Shown piece by piece: positions 33,424 to 41,241 of a DNA stretch of 64,000 nucleotides (the first letter of the stretch is position 1; each line of letters opens with the position of its first letter). Made by a program: the position numbers and the translations under genes. The notes below the pieces were generated by a model that saw only the letters and a list, made by a program, of their open reading frames with translations, ran no database searches and was not told where the DNA came from. Source of the stretch: Streptomyces sp. SCSIO 75703. Lineage in GTDB: Bacteria; Actinomycetota; Actinomycetes; Streptomycetales; Streptomycetaceae. The stretch is from the NCBI RefSeq assembly GCF_036607905.1, contig NZ_CP144555.1, forward strand, positions 6,572,001-6,636,000, in the 5' to 3' direction.

Positions 33424-33909
33424 GTGCGTGCTTCCTCCTTGCGGTGGGTGCCGGGTGAGACGGGCGGCGCGCGACGCCCCCGGGGCGGCGTCGCGGGACG
33501 CGATGCGGAGCGCGGACCGGCGTCGCGGGGGAGCGGGGGAACGGGGCGGAGCGCGGGGAGAGCGTGGTGCGAAGGCGGGGGGAACCGGCGGGGCCGGGCC
33601 CTCTCGACGGCGACCAGTCTTGGCCTGTCCCCGTCAAGCGTCAATGCTTTCGGTAGATGTTTCGAATGATTCGCTGGAGTGGAGGAGTCGGCCGGATGGG
33701 TTCCGGCCAGTCGGAATACCGACAGGGAGGGGGTGCTGGTGTCCGGCTCTCGTACGCATCCCCGGGGCGCGGGCGGGTTCGATGGGCCGCAGTTCGTCGA
33801 AACTTTCGCTGAGCTTCCGGAGGCGGGACGGAACGCCGGGGCGTAGTAGGCTCCCCGACCACGAGGCTCCCGGGGTGCGCGGGGCCGGTGGACCGCGGGG
33901 GAGTGGCGT
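33424..33909. other. Promoter region upstream of the xylanase gene
   Basis: These 486 bp hold no supported gene. Bases 33630-33720 and 33780-33850 are AT-richer. In the xylanase direction, CGAAA occurs twice (33652-33676 region) just before TTGACG, a possible -35. The palindrome CGAAACTTTCG (33798-33808) matches the CGAAA-N-TTTCG element I recall from actinomycete xylanase promoters, although it lies about 375 bp upstream and nearer to the divergent GtrA gene. Confidence 0.4.
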
Positions 33910-34365
33910 GTGGTGCGGCCGAAGGCGTCCCGGGACGCACCCGCCGGCGCCGGTCGCCGGCCGCCGTGGTCGCGGGAGGCCGGCTGGTTCGTCGTCATCG
34001 GCGTCGCGTCGACCGCCGGACAGGCCCTCCTGTACTGGCTCCTGCGGGCCTGGTGGCCCCCAGCCGCCGCCAACCTCGCCTCGCTGCTCGTGCTGACGGT
34101 GCTCAACACGGAGGCGAACCGCAGGCTGACCTTCCGGCACGCGGGCGCGTCGGCCGCCCGCGCCCACCTCGGGGCCGGCGGCCTCTTCCTGCTCGGCTAC
34201 CTGGTCACCTCCGGGGCGGTCCTCGCCTTCCGGTACGCCGCCCCGGAGGCGTCCCCGGCCGCCGAGGCCCTCGTCCTCGCCGTCACCTCGGTCCTGGTCA
34301 CCGTCGTCCGCTTCACCGTCCTGCGGCTGGCCGTCTTCCGGGGGCCCGCGAGCGACGGCGGCTGA
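33910..34365 (+). CDS. GtrA family membrane protein
   Basis: A 151-residue integral membrane protein with four predicted helices: WFVVIGVASTAGQALLYWLL, AANLASLLVLTVLN, GGLFLLGYLVTSGAVLAF and ALVLAVTSVLVTVVRFTVLRL. The conserved TEANRRLTFRH motif between helices 2 and 3 is the family hallmark. GtrA proteins move lipid-linked sugars across the membrane or assist glycosyltransferases that modify wall polymers. No glycosyltransferase is adjacent. The GTG start follows GGGGGAG. Confidence 0.87.
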   Translation: MVRPKASRDAPAGAGRRPPWSREAGWFVVIGVASTAGQALLYWLLRAWWPPAAANLASLLVLTVLNTEANRRLTFRHAGASAARAHLGAGGLFLLGYLVTSGAVLAFRYAAPEASPAAEALVLAVTSVLVTVVRFTVLRLAVFRGPASDGG

Positions 34366-34458
34366 TCGCGCGCCGTCCGGCGGCCGAGATGCGCGAACGG
34401 GGCCGATGCGCTACAGTCGATCTTGTTCGAACGGCCACCCGGCCGAACCGAACGACAC

Positions 34459-34528
34459 GCGTTGGTCGTCTAAGGAAAGACGCCCCACTTCCTGTGGGGA
34501 AATGCAGGTGCAAGGCCGGCCCAGCGCT
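34459..34528 (+). tRNA. tRNA-Gly(UCC)-like gene with non-canonical T loop
   Basis: A full cloverleaf can be drawn. The acceptor stem is GCGTTGG/CCAGCGC (34459-34465, 34521-34527; one G-T pair). The D arm is GTCT-AAGGAA-AGAC (34468-34481), with the paired Gs in the loop. The anticodon arm is CCCCA-CTTCCTG-TGGGG (34483-34499), with T33 and anticodon TCC at 34490-34492. A 4-nt variable loop precedes the T arm GCAGG-TGCAAGG-CCGGC (34504-34520), which has one A-G mismatch. The discriminator is T34528. The T loop reads TGCAAGG instead of TTCRA, and position 37 is T. A possible -10 TACAGT lies at 34411 and a terminator follows. CCA is not encoded. Confidence 0.65.
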
Positions 34529-34536
34529 CCGAGGGG

Positions 34537-34566
34537 GTCCCCGTGCCACGGAAGTGGCACGGGGAC
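34537..34566 (+). terminator. Terminator after the tRNA-like gene
   Basis: GTCCCCGTGCCAC and GTGGCACGGGGAC form a perfect 13-bp stem capped by a GGAA tetraloop, starting 9 nt after the acceptor end. It supports a discrete short transcript. Confidence 0.8.
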
Positions 34567-34614
34567 TTCGTGCGTTCGCGGCCGAACACGCCTCCGTGGC
34601 ACGCCCGCGTGACG

Positions 34615-35607
34615 TCAGCCGGCGCCGGTCCGGCCCAGCAGTGCCGAGCGCACGGCCGACAGCCGGGGGGTCAGCCCGGGGGCGGCCGGCTCGGGCACCG
34701 GCACGGGGCCGTCCAGCGCGGCACGCAGCGCATCGGAGCCGGGCAGACCCGCACGGGCCGCGGTGGCCAGGGCCGCCATCTGGTCACCCGCCCGTACGCC
34801 GGCCTCGACGGCGGGTGCCGGAGGGCCGCCGAGCACGGACCACGAGAGCAGGCGCCGGACGGCCAGGACGGTCGGCCACAGCCGTTCGGCGGTTCCGGAA
34901 CGGCGAACCTCCTCCGCCGGAACGGAGGCGTACACGGTCCACAGCTCGGCCGTCCGCCGCCAGGCGAAGCCGGCGCACTCCGCCCCGGCGGACCCGGTGC
35001 ACAGGCGGACGCGGAGGGCGGCCCCGGTCGCGCCCACCGCCTGCGACACCGCGGCGCACACCCGGCCCGAGGGCACCCCCCGCACCACCAGCGCGGTGGC
35101 CACCCCGAGCGCGAGACCCAGGGTGAGGTCCAGCAGGCGGTACGCGGCGAGTGTGCCCAGCCCCGTTCCGGGCGGCGACGCGGCGCTCGCCAGCAACAGC
35201 GCGACGGGCGTGGACAGCAGCATGCGGGAGAACAGCGCGCTCGACGGCACCGTGCGAGAGGCCCCGTGGGCCAGGGTGGCGCAGGCGACGGTCACCCACA
35301 CCCCCGGTTGGTAGGAGTGGAACGCCAGCGCGGTGACCGCCACACCGGCGACCGTGCCCGACAGCCGTGCCACCGCGCGCCGCGTGGGCTGCACGCCCGG
35401 CCCTCCCTGCAACGCGGCGGCCGCCCCCACCGCCACCCATGACGGATGCAACAGCGGCAGCACGGCTCCCAGCGCGGTGCCCACCGCGACGGCCAGGCCC
35501 ACGCGCAAGGCGAGGGGAGGGGCCGGGGAGGAGCGCGACAACAGCCCCCGCAGATCCGCTCCGACACCCTGTCGCGGGGGCAACCGCACGGTCCCGCGCA
35601 CGTACAC
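34615..35607 (-). CDS. FUSC family membrane protein, N-terminally shortened
   Basis: About 330 residues that correspond to the C-terminal half of FUSC/aromatic-acid-exporter proteins, which are normally about twice this length. Five or six hydrophobic helices are visible (ALRVGLAVAVGTALGAVLPLL; WVAVGAAAALQGG; GTVAGVAVTALAF; ALLLASAAS), then a soluble C-terminal helical region. The motif HPSWVAVGAAAALQGGPGVQPT is typical. No membrane helices lie upstream in frame. The start is set at a GTG (35607 or 35601), but the 5' end abuts a truncated ureF facing away, so the gene may be a rearrangement remnant. Confidence 0.65.
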   Translation of the reverse strand: MYVRGTVRLPPRQGVGADLRGLLSRSSPAPPLALRVGLAVAVGTALGAVLPLLHPSWVAVGAAAALQGGPGVQPTRRAVARLSGTVAGVAVTALAFHSYQPGVWVTVACATLAHGASRTVPSSALFSRMLLSTPVALLLASAASPPGTGLGTLAAYRLLDLTLGLALGVATALVVRGVPSGRVCAAVSQAVGATGAALRVRLCTGSAGAECAGFAWRRTAELWTVYASVPAEEVRRSGTAERLWPTVLAVRRLLSWSVLGGPPAPAVEAGVRAGDQMAALATAARAGLPGSDALRAALDGPVPVPEPAAPGLTPRLSAVRSALLGRTGAG

Positions 35608-35651
35608 GTCCCCTGGCGCCGCCGACGCCACCGCCCTGGCCCTGGCCCACG

Positions 35652-36140
35652 GTGCCCGTGGCGGCCGGCGACTGGGAGGAGGTGGCAGCCACGGACGTAC
35701 GGCTGTACGCCTCCAAACTGAACCGGGAGACCCGGCAGGCCGCCACCCGGACCGGACGCCAACTGCTGGACCTGGCCCGTGAGGTCTTCGGCGCGGACGG
35801 CATCGCCCGCTACCACCGGACGGTGTCCGCGCGCGAGGCGCCCGGAACACAGGCCGTGGCCGCCGGGGTCGTGTACGCGGCGACGGGGGTGCCGGTGCGG
35901 CACGCGGTGGCCGCGGACCTGTTCGTGTTCTGCGCGAGCTTCGCCGGAGCCGCGCTCAGGCTGCGGCTCACCGACCACCGCGGGGCCCAGGTGCTGCTGC
36001 GGCGGACCGCCCCCGTGATCGAGGAGACCACCCGGGAGGCGCTGGCCCGGAGCCCGGCCGACCTGGGGGCGACCACCTTCGCCGCGGACGTCATGTCCGC
36101 CCGCCACGAGCGGGCCGAGGCCCGCCTGTTCGCCAGTTGA
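35652..36140 (+). pseudogene. ureF: Urease accessory protein UreF, N-terminally truncated remnant
   Basis: About 160 residues matching the C-terminal two thirds of UreF (ATDVRLYASKLNRETRQAATRTGRQLL; ATGVPVRHAVAADLFVFCASFAGAALRL; RHERAEARLFAS). UreF forms the UreFDG complex that loads nickel into urease. The normal N-terminal helices are missing. Just upstream, ADATALALAH, which would fit UreF, lies in another frame (about 35620-35650), suggesting a frameshift or a deletion junction near 35650. GTG 35652 is only the first in-frame start. Confidence 0.7.
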
Positions 36141-36177
36141 CGGGCCGCGCCGCGCGGCCGGCACCGAGAGGAAGACC

Positions 36178-36588
36178 ATGACAGACAACATCCTGCGCGT
36201 CGGTATCGGCGGGCCCGTCGGCTCCGGCAAGACCGCCCTCATCGAGGCACTGGTCCCCGTCCTGATCGGTCAGGGCCGCCGGCCCGCGGTGATCACCAAC
36301 GACATCTACACCCAGGAGGACGCCCAGCACATCCGGCACACGCTGGCCGGGGTCCTCGACCCCGAACGCGTCGTGGGCGTGGAGACCGGCGCCTGCCCGC
36401 ACACGGCCGTGCGCGACGACCCGACGATGAACCTGGCCGCGGGCGCCGAGATGCTGGAGCGCTTCCCCGACGTCGACGTCCTCCTCTACGAGAGCGGGGG
36501 CGACAACCTGACGCTCACCTGCCTGACGGGCACGGGGGTCGCCGAGGTCGCGGACTTCCTGGAGTCCCGGCGCGCGGTACTGATCTGA
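36178..36588 (+). CDS. ureG: Urease accessory GTPase UreG with an internal deletion
   Basis: UreG delivers nickel using GTP hydrolysis. The N-terminal half is normal: the P loop GIGGPVGSGKTALIEAL (9-25), NDIYTQEDA, VVGVETGACPHTAVRDD with the CPH metal motif, and LLYESGGDNLTLT. It then jumps directly to CLTGTGVAEVADFLE, the family's C-terminal end. About 70 residues, including the G4 motif (NKxD), are absent, leaving 136 residues instead of about 210. The frame is kept. The protein is very likely unable to act as a GTPase. One base separates it from ureD. Confidence 0.8.
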   Translation: MTDNILRVGIGGPVGSGKTALIEALVPVLIGQGRRPAVITNDIYTQEDAQHIRHTLAGVLDPERVVGVETGACPHTAVRDDPTMNLAAGAEMLERFPDVDVLLYESGGDNLTLTCLTGTGVAEVADFLESRRAVLI

Positions 36589-36589
36589 G

Positions 36590-37531
36590 ATGCCGGGGAC
36601 ACGCGACCGGCTCGCGCCGGAATACTACGAACCCGTCCGGCTGCCGCCGGAGTTCGCGGGCCTGGCCACCGTGCCCGACACCCTCGGCCCCGGGTCACCG
36701 GCCAAGGTCGGCGTCCTCGACCTGACCTACGCGCTGCGCGGCGACCGGACCGAACTGGTCGGCCGCTACCAGAAGTCGCCGCTGGAGATCATGCGCCCGC
36801 TCTACGTCGACCCGTCGCTGCCCGGCATGGCCTGTACCTACGTCATGGCGACGGGGGGCGGCATCGCCCAGGCCGACCGCTACCGGCAGGACATCACGTG
36901 CGGGCCGGGGACCGAGGTCCTGATCACCACCCAGGCGGCCACCAAGGTCTACCGGATGGAGCACGACTACGCGACGCAGCGCATCCACATCGGCGCCGAC
37001 GACGGCGCCTACGTCGAGTACCTGCCCGACCCGCTCATCCCCTTCCGGGGCGCGCGCTTCCACCAGAGCGCGGTACTGACCGTCCACGAGAGCGCCACCG
37101 CCGTCTACGCGGAGACGGTCACCGCCGGCCGGATCGCCCGCGGCGAACGGCACGCGTACACCCTGCTCGCCGGCGACCTGGAGATCCGCCGCCCCGACGG
37201 GACGCTGCTCGCCGTGGACACGCTGCGGCTGCGCCCGGCGGGGCCCGGCGGGGTGACCGGACCCGCCGTCTTCGCGGGCCACGACCACGTCGCCTCGCTG
37301 TTCGTGGTCAGTGGGCGCCGCCCGGCCGCGGAGATCGCCGACACCCTGCACGCCTGTCTGACGGGCATGGAGGTGGTCCACGGGGCCAGCGTCCTGCCAC
37401 AGGACTGCGGGGCGTGGGTGCGCGTCCTGGGCCGGGAGCAGCCCCGGGTCGCCGACGCGGTGCGGGCCGCCTGGGACGCCGTACGGCGGCTGCTCACCGG
37501 ACACCCCGCACCCGATCTGCGCAAGCAGTAG
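36590..37531 (+). CDS. ureD: Urease accessory protein UreD
   Basis: A 313-residue scaffold protein that binds apo-urease and recruits UreF and UreG. Full length with conserved PLEIMRPLYVDP, YVMATGGGIAQADRYRQDI, TTQAATKVYRM and YLPDPLIPFRGARFHQSA. The urease structural genes ureABC are not in the window. With ureF and ureG damaged, this gene may be left without a pathway unless a complete urease locus exists elsewhere. Confidence 0.9.
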   Translation: MPGTRDRLAPEYYEPVRLPPEFAGLATVPDTLGPGSPAKVGVLDLTYALRGDRTELVGRYQKSPLEIMRPLYVDPSLPGMACTYVMATGGGIAQADRYRQDITCGPGTEVLITTQAATKVYRMEHDYATQRIHIGADDGAYVEYLPDPLIPFRGARFHQSAVLTVHESATAVYAETVTAGRIARGERHAYTLLAGDLEIRRPDGTLLAVDTLRLRPAGPGGVTGPAVFAGHDHVASLFVVSGRRPAAEIADTLHACLTGMEVVHGASVLPQDCGAWVRVLGREQPRVADAVRAAWDAVRRLLTGHPAPDLRKQ

Positions 37532-37562
37532 CCCCCGCCCGACGCCGGAGGAGACCGAGCCC

Positions 37563-38909
37563 GTGATCACCGCACCCGCACCCATGCCGCCCGCCTACGA
37601 CTCCGGCGACACCGCCTGGATGCTGGCCGCGGCCGCCATGGTGCTGCTGATGACCCCAGCCCTCGCCTTCTTCTACGGCGGGATGGTCCGCACCAAGCAC
37701 GTCCTGGTGATGCTCAAGATGAGCTTCGCCTCCCTGTGCTTCGTGAGCATCCTCTGGTTCATCGTCGGGTACACGCTCGCCTTCGGGCCCGATGCCGGCG
37801 GCGTGGGCCTCATCGGCAACCTCGACCACGCCTTCCTGCGCGGCATCGCGCCGAACACGCTGACCGGATCCATCCCCACCTACGTCTACAGCACGTTCCA
37901 GATGGGCTTCGCCATCGTCACCGTGGCACTGATCAGCGGTTCCATCGCGGGGCGGGCCACGATGCGCGGATGGCTGGTCTTCTCGGTGCTGTGGCTGCTC
38001 ATCGTGTACGTGCCCATCGCACACTGGGTGTTCGACACCAAGAACGGCTGGATCTCCCGGCACCTGGGCGCCCTGGACTTCGCCGGAGGGCTGCCGGTGG
38101 AACTGAACTCCGGCATCGCCGGGCTGGCCGTCGCCCTGGTCATCCGTGGCCCGGCGGACTTCCGGCGCAAGGAACCACGGCCCAACAACATCCCCCTGGT
38201 CATGATCGGTGTGGCGCTGCTCTGGTTCGGCTGGCTGGCCTTCAACGCCGGTTCGGCGGTCCGTGACACCGGCACCGCCGCCACCGCGTTCATCAACACG
38301 CAGCTCGGGGCGGCGGGCGCCATGGTCACCTGGCCGCTGGTGGAGTACTGGCGGACCAGGCGGGTCACGATGATGGGGGTCGGTTCGGCGGCCGTGGCGG
38401 GCATGGTCGCGATCACCCCCGCGTGCGGGGAGATCGACCCCTCGGGCGCGCTGGTCACCGGGCTGGTGGCCGGCGCGTTCTGCGCCTTCGCCGTCACGCT
38501 CAAGTACCGCCTGAACGTGGACGACACCCTCGACGTGGTCGGCGTGCACGGAGCGGGCGGACTGATCGGCCTGCTCATGGTCGGTCTCTTCGCCACCTCC
38601 GAGGTCAGCGGCAAGGAGGGCCTGTTCTACGGTGGCGGCGGCTCGCTCCTGTGGCGCCAGGTGGTCGCCATCCTGGCCGTGGCCGCCTACTCCCTCGTCC
38701 TCACCTGGCTGCTCGCCAAGGCCGTGGACAAGGTCGTCGGATTCGCGGACCCCGAGGCGTACGCCTCCGTCCCGGGCGAGGACGAGGAACGCGCCTACGA
38801 CTTCCGCACCGCGGCCCGGCTGGACGCGCTGGCGGCGGGCGGCGCGGGCCTGGACAAGGCGACCGTCGCCGAGATCGGGCGGCTGCTGCGCGAGCACCGG
38901 GAGGGGTAG
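37563..38909 (+). CDS. amt: Ammonium transporter (Amt), Glu variant of the twin-His site
   Basis: A 448-residue, 11-helix Amt/Mep/Rh channel for ammonium uptake. Signatures include MTPALAFFYGGMVRTKHVL, the Phe gate region TYVYSTFQMGFAIVTVALI, FNAGSAVRDTGTAATAFINT and DVVGVHGAGGLIG. The second twin His is His329. The first, normally His in LDFAGGTVVHI, is Glu180 here (LDFAGGLPVEL). The same change is found in yeast Mep1/Mep3. A 60-residue hydrophilic C-terminal tail has charged repeats. It follows ureD by 31 bp with GGAGGAG before its GTG, so it is probably co-transcribed with the urease genes. Confidence 0.93.
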   Translation: MITAPAPMPPAYDSGDTAWMLAAAAMVLLMTPALAFFYGGMVRTKHVLVMLKMSFASLCFVSILWFIVGYTLAFGPDAGGVGLIGNLDHAFLRGIAPNTLTGSIPTYVYSTFQMGFAIVTVALISGSIAGRATMRGWLVFSVLWLLIVYVPIAHWVFDTKNGWISRHLGALDFAGGLPVELNSGIAGLAVALVIRGPADFRRKEPRPNNIPLVMIGVALLWFGWLAFNAGSAVRDTGTAATAFINTQLGAAGAMVTWPLVEYWRTRRVTMMGVGSAAVAGMVAITPACGEIDPSGALVTGLVAGAFCAFAVTLKYRLNVDDTLDVVGVHGAGGLIGLLMVGLFATSEVSGKEGLFYGGGGSLLWRQVVAILAVAAYSLVLTWLLAKAVDKVVGFADPEAYASVPGEDEERAYDFRTAARLDALAAGGAGLDKATVAEIGRLLREHREG

Positions 38910-39086
38910 CGCCGGGCCGGGGCGCGACGGGCGGGTGCGGGGAGTGGTTTCCGGGCGTCCGGGCAGGTGGGACGGTGGTGGCGGGAACGGCGCGGGAGCG
39001 TGTGAGGATGGAGGTCCGGCGGTCGCCGGCGTGTGTGCGCGCAGCGAACGGCGCACGCGCGAGCCGCGGAGAAAGGGTGACACCTG

Positions 39087-39599
39087 ATGACTGAGCGTAC
39101 GCAGCGGGCCCTGCTGGCGGGCGGCTGCTTCTGGGGCATGCAGGAACTGATCCGCAAGCAGCCCGGCGTGCTGTCCACCCGGGTCGGATACAGCGGCGGC
39201 GAACTGGCCCACCCCACCTACCGGCGCCACGACGGGCACGCCGAGTCGATCGAGATCCTCTACGACCCGGCCGTGACCGACTACCGGGCCGTCCTGGAGT
39301 TCTTCTTCCAGATCCACGACCCGACCACCCGCGACCGGCAGGGCAACGACATCGGGTCGAGCTACCGGTCCGCGATCTTCTATCTGGACGACGAACAGCG
39401 CCGTGTCGCCGAGGAGACCATCGCCGACGTCGAGGCGTCCGGGCTCTGGCCGGGCCCGGTGGTGACCGAGGTCGAGCCGGCCGGGGAGTTCTGGGAGGCC
39501 GAGCCCGAGCACCAGGACTACCTCCAGCGCTACCCGAACGGCTACACCTGCCACTTCCCCCGTCCCGGCTGGCGCCTGCCGAGGCGGCAGGAGGTCTGA
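39087..39599 (+). CDS. msrA: Peptide-methionine (S)-S-oxide reductase
   Basis: A 170-residue repair enzyme that reduces S-methionine sulphoxide in oxidised proteins with thioredoxin. The catalytic motif GGCFWGMQELI gives the active Cys at residue 14. Other signatures are TRVGYSGGELAHPTY, HAESIEILYDP, FFQIHDPTT and GSSYRSAIFY. The recycling Cys expected near the C-terminus may be in NGYTCHFPRPGW. It stands alone between amt and the convergent VKOR gene. Confidence 0.95.
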   Translation: MTERTQRALLAGGCFWGMQELIRKQPGVLSTRVGYSGGELAHPTYRRHDGHAESIEILYDPAVTDYRAVLEFFFQIHDPTTRDRQGNDIGSSYRSAIFYLDDEQRRVAEETIADVEASGLWPGPVVTEVEPAGEFWEAEPEHQDYLQRYPNGYTCHFPRPGWRLPRRQEV

Positions 39600-39680
39600 G
39601 CCGGAGCGCGGGCGGGCGCGTGGGGCGCCGGCGCGGCCCCCGCGCGCACCCGCGTGGGGGCCGGCGGCGGGCCCGCCCGG

Positions 39681-40319
39681 CTACCACGGCCCGCGCCAGT
39701 ACGGCCAGAAGCGGGTCAGCACCAGCAGGGCGATGACCCCGTACCAGCCGGCGAGCAGCAGACCGTGGGTGTCCCGCAGCAGCACCCGCACGCCCGGGGG
39801 AGCCCGCAGCAGCCCGTGCTCCAGGCAGAGCAGGGCGAGGAACCAGAACAGGGCGATGGTCACCACCCACACGACGACGCAGTACGGGCAGAGCTTGTTC
39901 AGCTCGTACAGCGACTGCCACAGCAGCCAGTGGACGAACACCACGCCCGCCAGCGCGCCCCCGGCCAGCGCGCGCCACGTCCACGGGGGCAGCCGGGTCC
40001 CCGCGAGGACCGCCACGCCCACCGCGGCGACGACGGCGAACGCGGACAGGCCCAGCACCATGTTCGGGAAGCCGAACAAGCTCCCCTGCGGGCTGGACAT
40101 GACCCCGCCGCAGCTCACCACCGGACTGATGTCGCACGAGGGCCGGTAGGCCGGATCGCGCAGCATCCGCCAGTCGTCCACCGTGAGCCGGAACGAGGCG
40201 TACCAGCCGACAATCCCGGCGAGCAGCAGGACCAGTCCGGTGCGCCGGTCCGCCGCCACCGGGGCGCCGCCCCGCGGCCCCGCCGCCGGTCCCGCCACGG
40301 CCGGCCCCGGCCCGTTCAC
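39681..40319 (-). CDS. Vitamin K epoxide reductase family protein
   Basis: A 212-residue membrane protein of the bacterial VKOR type, which reoxidises a periplasmic disulphide-forming protein using menaquinone. Four or five helices are visible. The loop Cys pair lies in CDISPVVSCGGVM (about 62 and 70) and the redox-active CPYC in LNKLCPYCVVVW (about 144-147). There is no fused thioredoxin domain and no DsbA-like partner beside it. It starts with a GTG. It is the last gene of a same-strand group that begins near a DevR-type box at 41226. Confidence 0.88.
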   Translation of the reverse strand: MNGPGPAVAGPAAGPRGGAPVAADRRTGLVLLLAGIVGWYASFRLTVDDWRMLRDPAYRPSCDISPVVSCGGVMSSPQGSLFGFPNMVLGLSAFAVVAAVGVAVLAGTRLPPWTWRALAGGALAGVVFVHWLLWQSLYELNKLCPYCVVVWVVTIALFWFLALLCLEHGLLRAPPGVRVLLRDTHGLLLAGWYGVIALLVLTRFWPYWRGPW

Positions 40320-40395
40320 ACCGGCCGCCGCGAGGCCGCGCGCCGGCCGCGTGCGCCGGCCCCCTCGGGCGGGGCCGCGGGGGCGGGGCAGGTGC

Positions 40396-40797
40396 TCACG
40401 GACGGCCGCTCCCCGTCGGGCCCGGCGCCTGGCGCGGCACCCGGGCCGGCGTCGCGAACTCCCCGGCTCCGTGGGCCCCGTCCGTCCCGAGGGCGCCGTA
40501 CGGGTCGAGCCCCGCCCGCTCGCCGGGCGGGCCCTCGGCGAGCGGCTTCGCCACGGCCTCCCGGCCGGCCCGCGTGGCCGGCGGCAGCACGGTCAGCAGC
40601 GCCGACAGCACGCGCCGGTACGGGGAACCGGCGTCGGACGGCGCCCGGTGGCCCCGCCCCGGGCCCCGGCGGCGGCGCGGCGGAGCCTCGCCCGCGCCGG
40701 GGCCGGCCGGCGCGGCGAACTCCGGGGCACGGCGGCGCACGGCCGCGCGGACGCGGGTGCGGACGATGGCCGGGATGGTGGCGGGCAGGGGGCTCAT
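40396..40797 (-). CDS. Hypothetical protein, small and basic
   Basis: A 133-residue unknown protein. The ATG at 40797 follows GGAAGGA. It contains a basic N-terminal part (LPATIPAIVRTRVRAAVRRRAPEF) and a helix YRRVLSALLTVLPPATRAGREAVAKPL. The remaining sequence is Pro/Gly/Ala-rich. I recognise no family. It lies 76 bp before the VKOR gene on the same strand, and its start overlaps the stop of the next ORF upstream. Confidence 0.5.
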   Translation of the reverse strand: MSPLPATIPAIVRTRVRAAVRRRAPEFAAPAGPGAGEAPPRRRRGPGRGHRAPSDAGSPYRRVLSALLTVLPPATRAGREAVAKPLAEGPPGERAGLDPYGALGTDGAHGAGEFATPARVPRQAPGPTGSGRP

Positions 40798-41135
40798 GCG
40801 GGTCCTTCCGTGACGGTGCGGAGCAGGGTGGGTACGCCGAGCGGGCCCGGGCACCCGGCCGGCGGTCCGGGGCCCTCCACCGGGCACCGGTTCCCCGGGG
40901 CGCCCGGCGCCGCCGCGTCCTCGCGGTGCGGGGACGGCAGCGCGTCGCGGCCGGCGCGTCCCGGCGCGGACCGCGGGCCGCCCGGCCTCGATGCGCGGGA
41001 AGCGGAAGGCACACCTCTCCGCCTCGCCGGCGGCGTGGTGACGTCCGCCTTCGGGTGCGGGCAGACGGTGACGCGCATCCGCCGGCCGCGGCAGCGGTCC
41101 TGGTGTTCCCGGTTCCCGTCGCGCTCGTTTCCCAT
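40794..41135 (-). CDS. Hypothetical ORF, coupled to the next gene
   Basis: A 113-residue open frame, rich in Arg, Pro and Gly, with six cysteines and a CPHP motif (MRVTVCPHPKADV). No family is recognised and there is no good ribosome site. It is kept because its TGA overlaps the downstream ATG (ATGA) and because a DevR-type palindrome lies 91 bp upstream. It could be a chance frame. Confidence 0.3.
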   Translation of the reverse strand: MGNERDGNREHQDRCRGRRMRVTVCPHPKADVTTPPARRRGVPSASRASRPGGPRSAPGRAGRDALPSPHREDAAAPGAPGNRCPVEGPGPPAGCPGPLGVPTLLRTVTEGPA

Positions 41136-41225
41136 GGTCCGAACGCTAGGCGGCCCCCGGCGCGCGGCCCCGGGGCCGCCGGGCCCCGCCCGGTCGGCGT
41201 CCGGCCCACCCGGCGCCCGTGGTCC

Positions 41226-41241
41226 AGGGACCAACGGCCCT
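41226..41241. promoter_or_regulatory. DevR/OsdR-type box 1
   Basis: AGGGACCAACGGCCCT lies 91 bp before the 41135 ORF start and 315 bp before the hemerythrin-like gene. It fits GGGAC-N4-GGCCC. The rest of the 420-bp gap (41136-41555) holds no supported gene. Confidence 0.55.

Noticed and set aside
38910..39086. SigR-type promoter before msrA
   Set aside because: GGGAAC is present but no GTT-type -10 lies at the required distance.
37494..39554. 686-residue minus-strand open frame opposite amt and msrA
   Set aside because: Repetitive Gly/Val/Asp/His composition typical of antisense frames; both genes on the other strand are well conserved.
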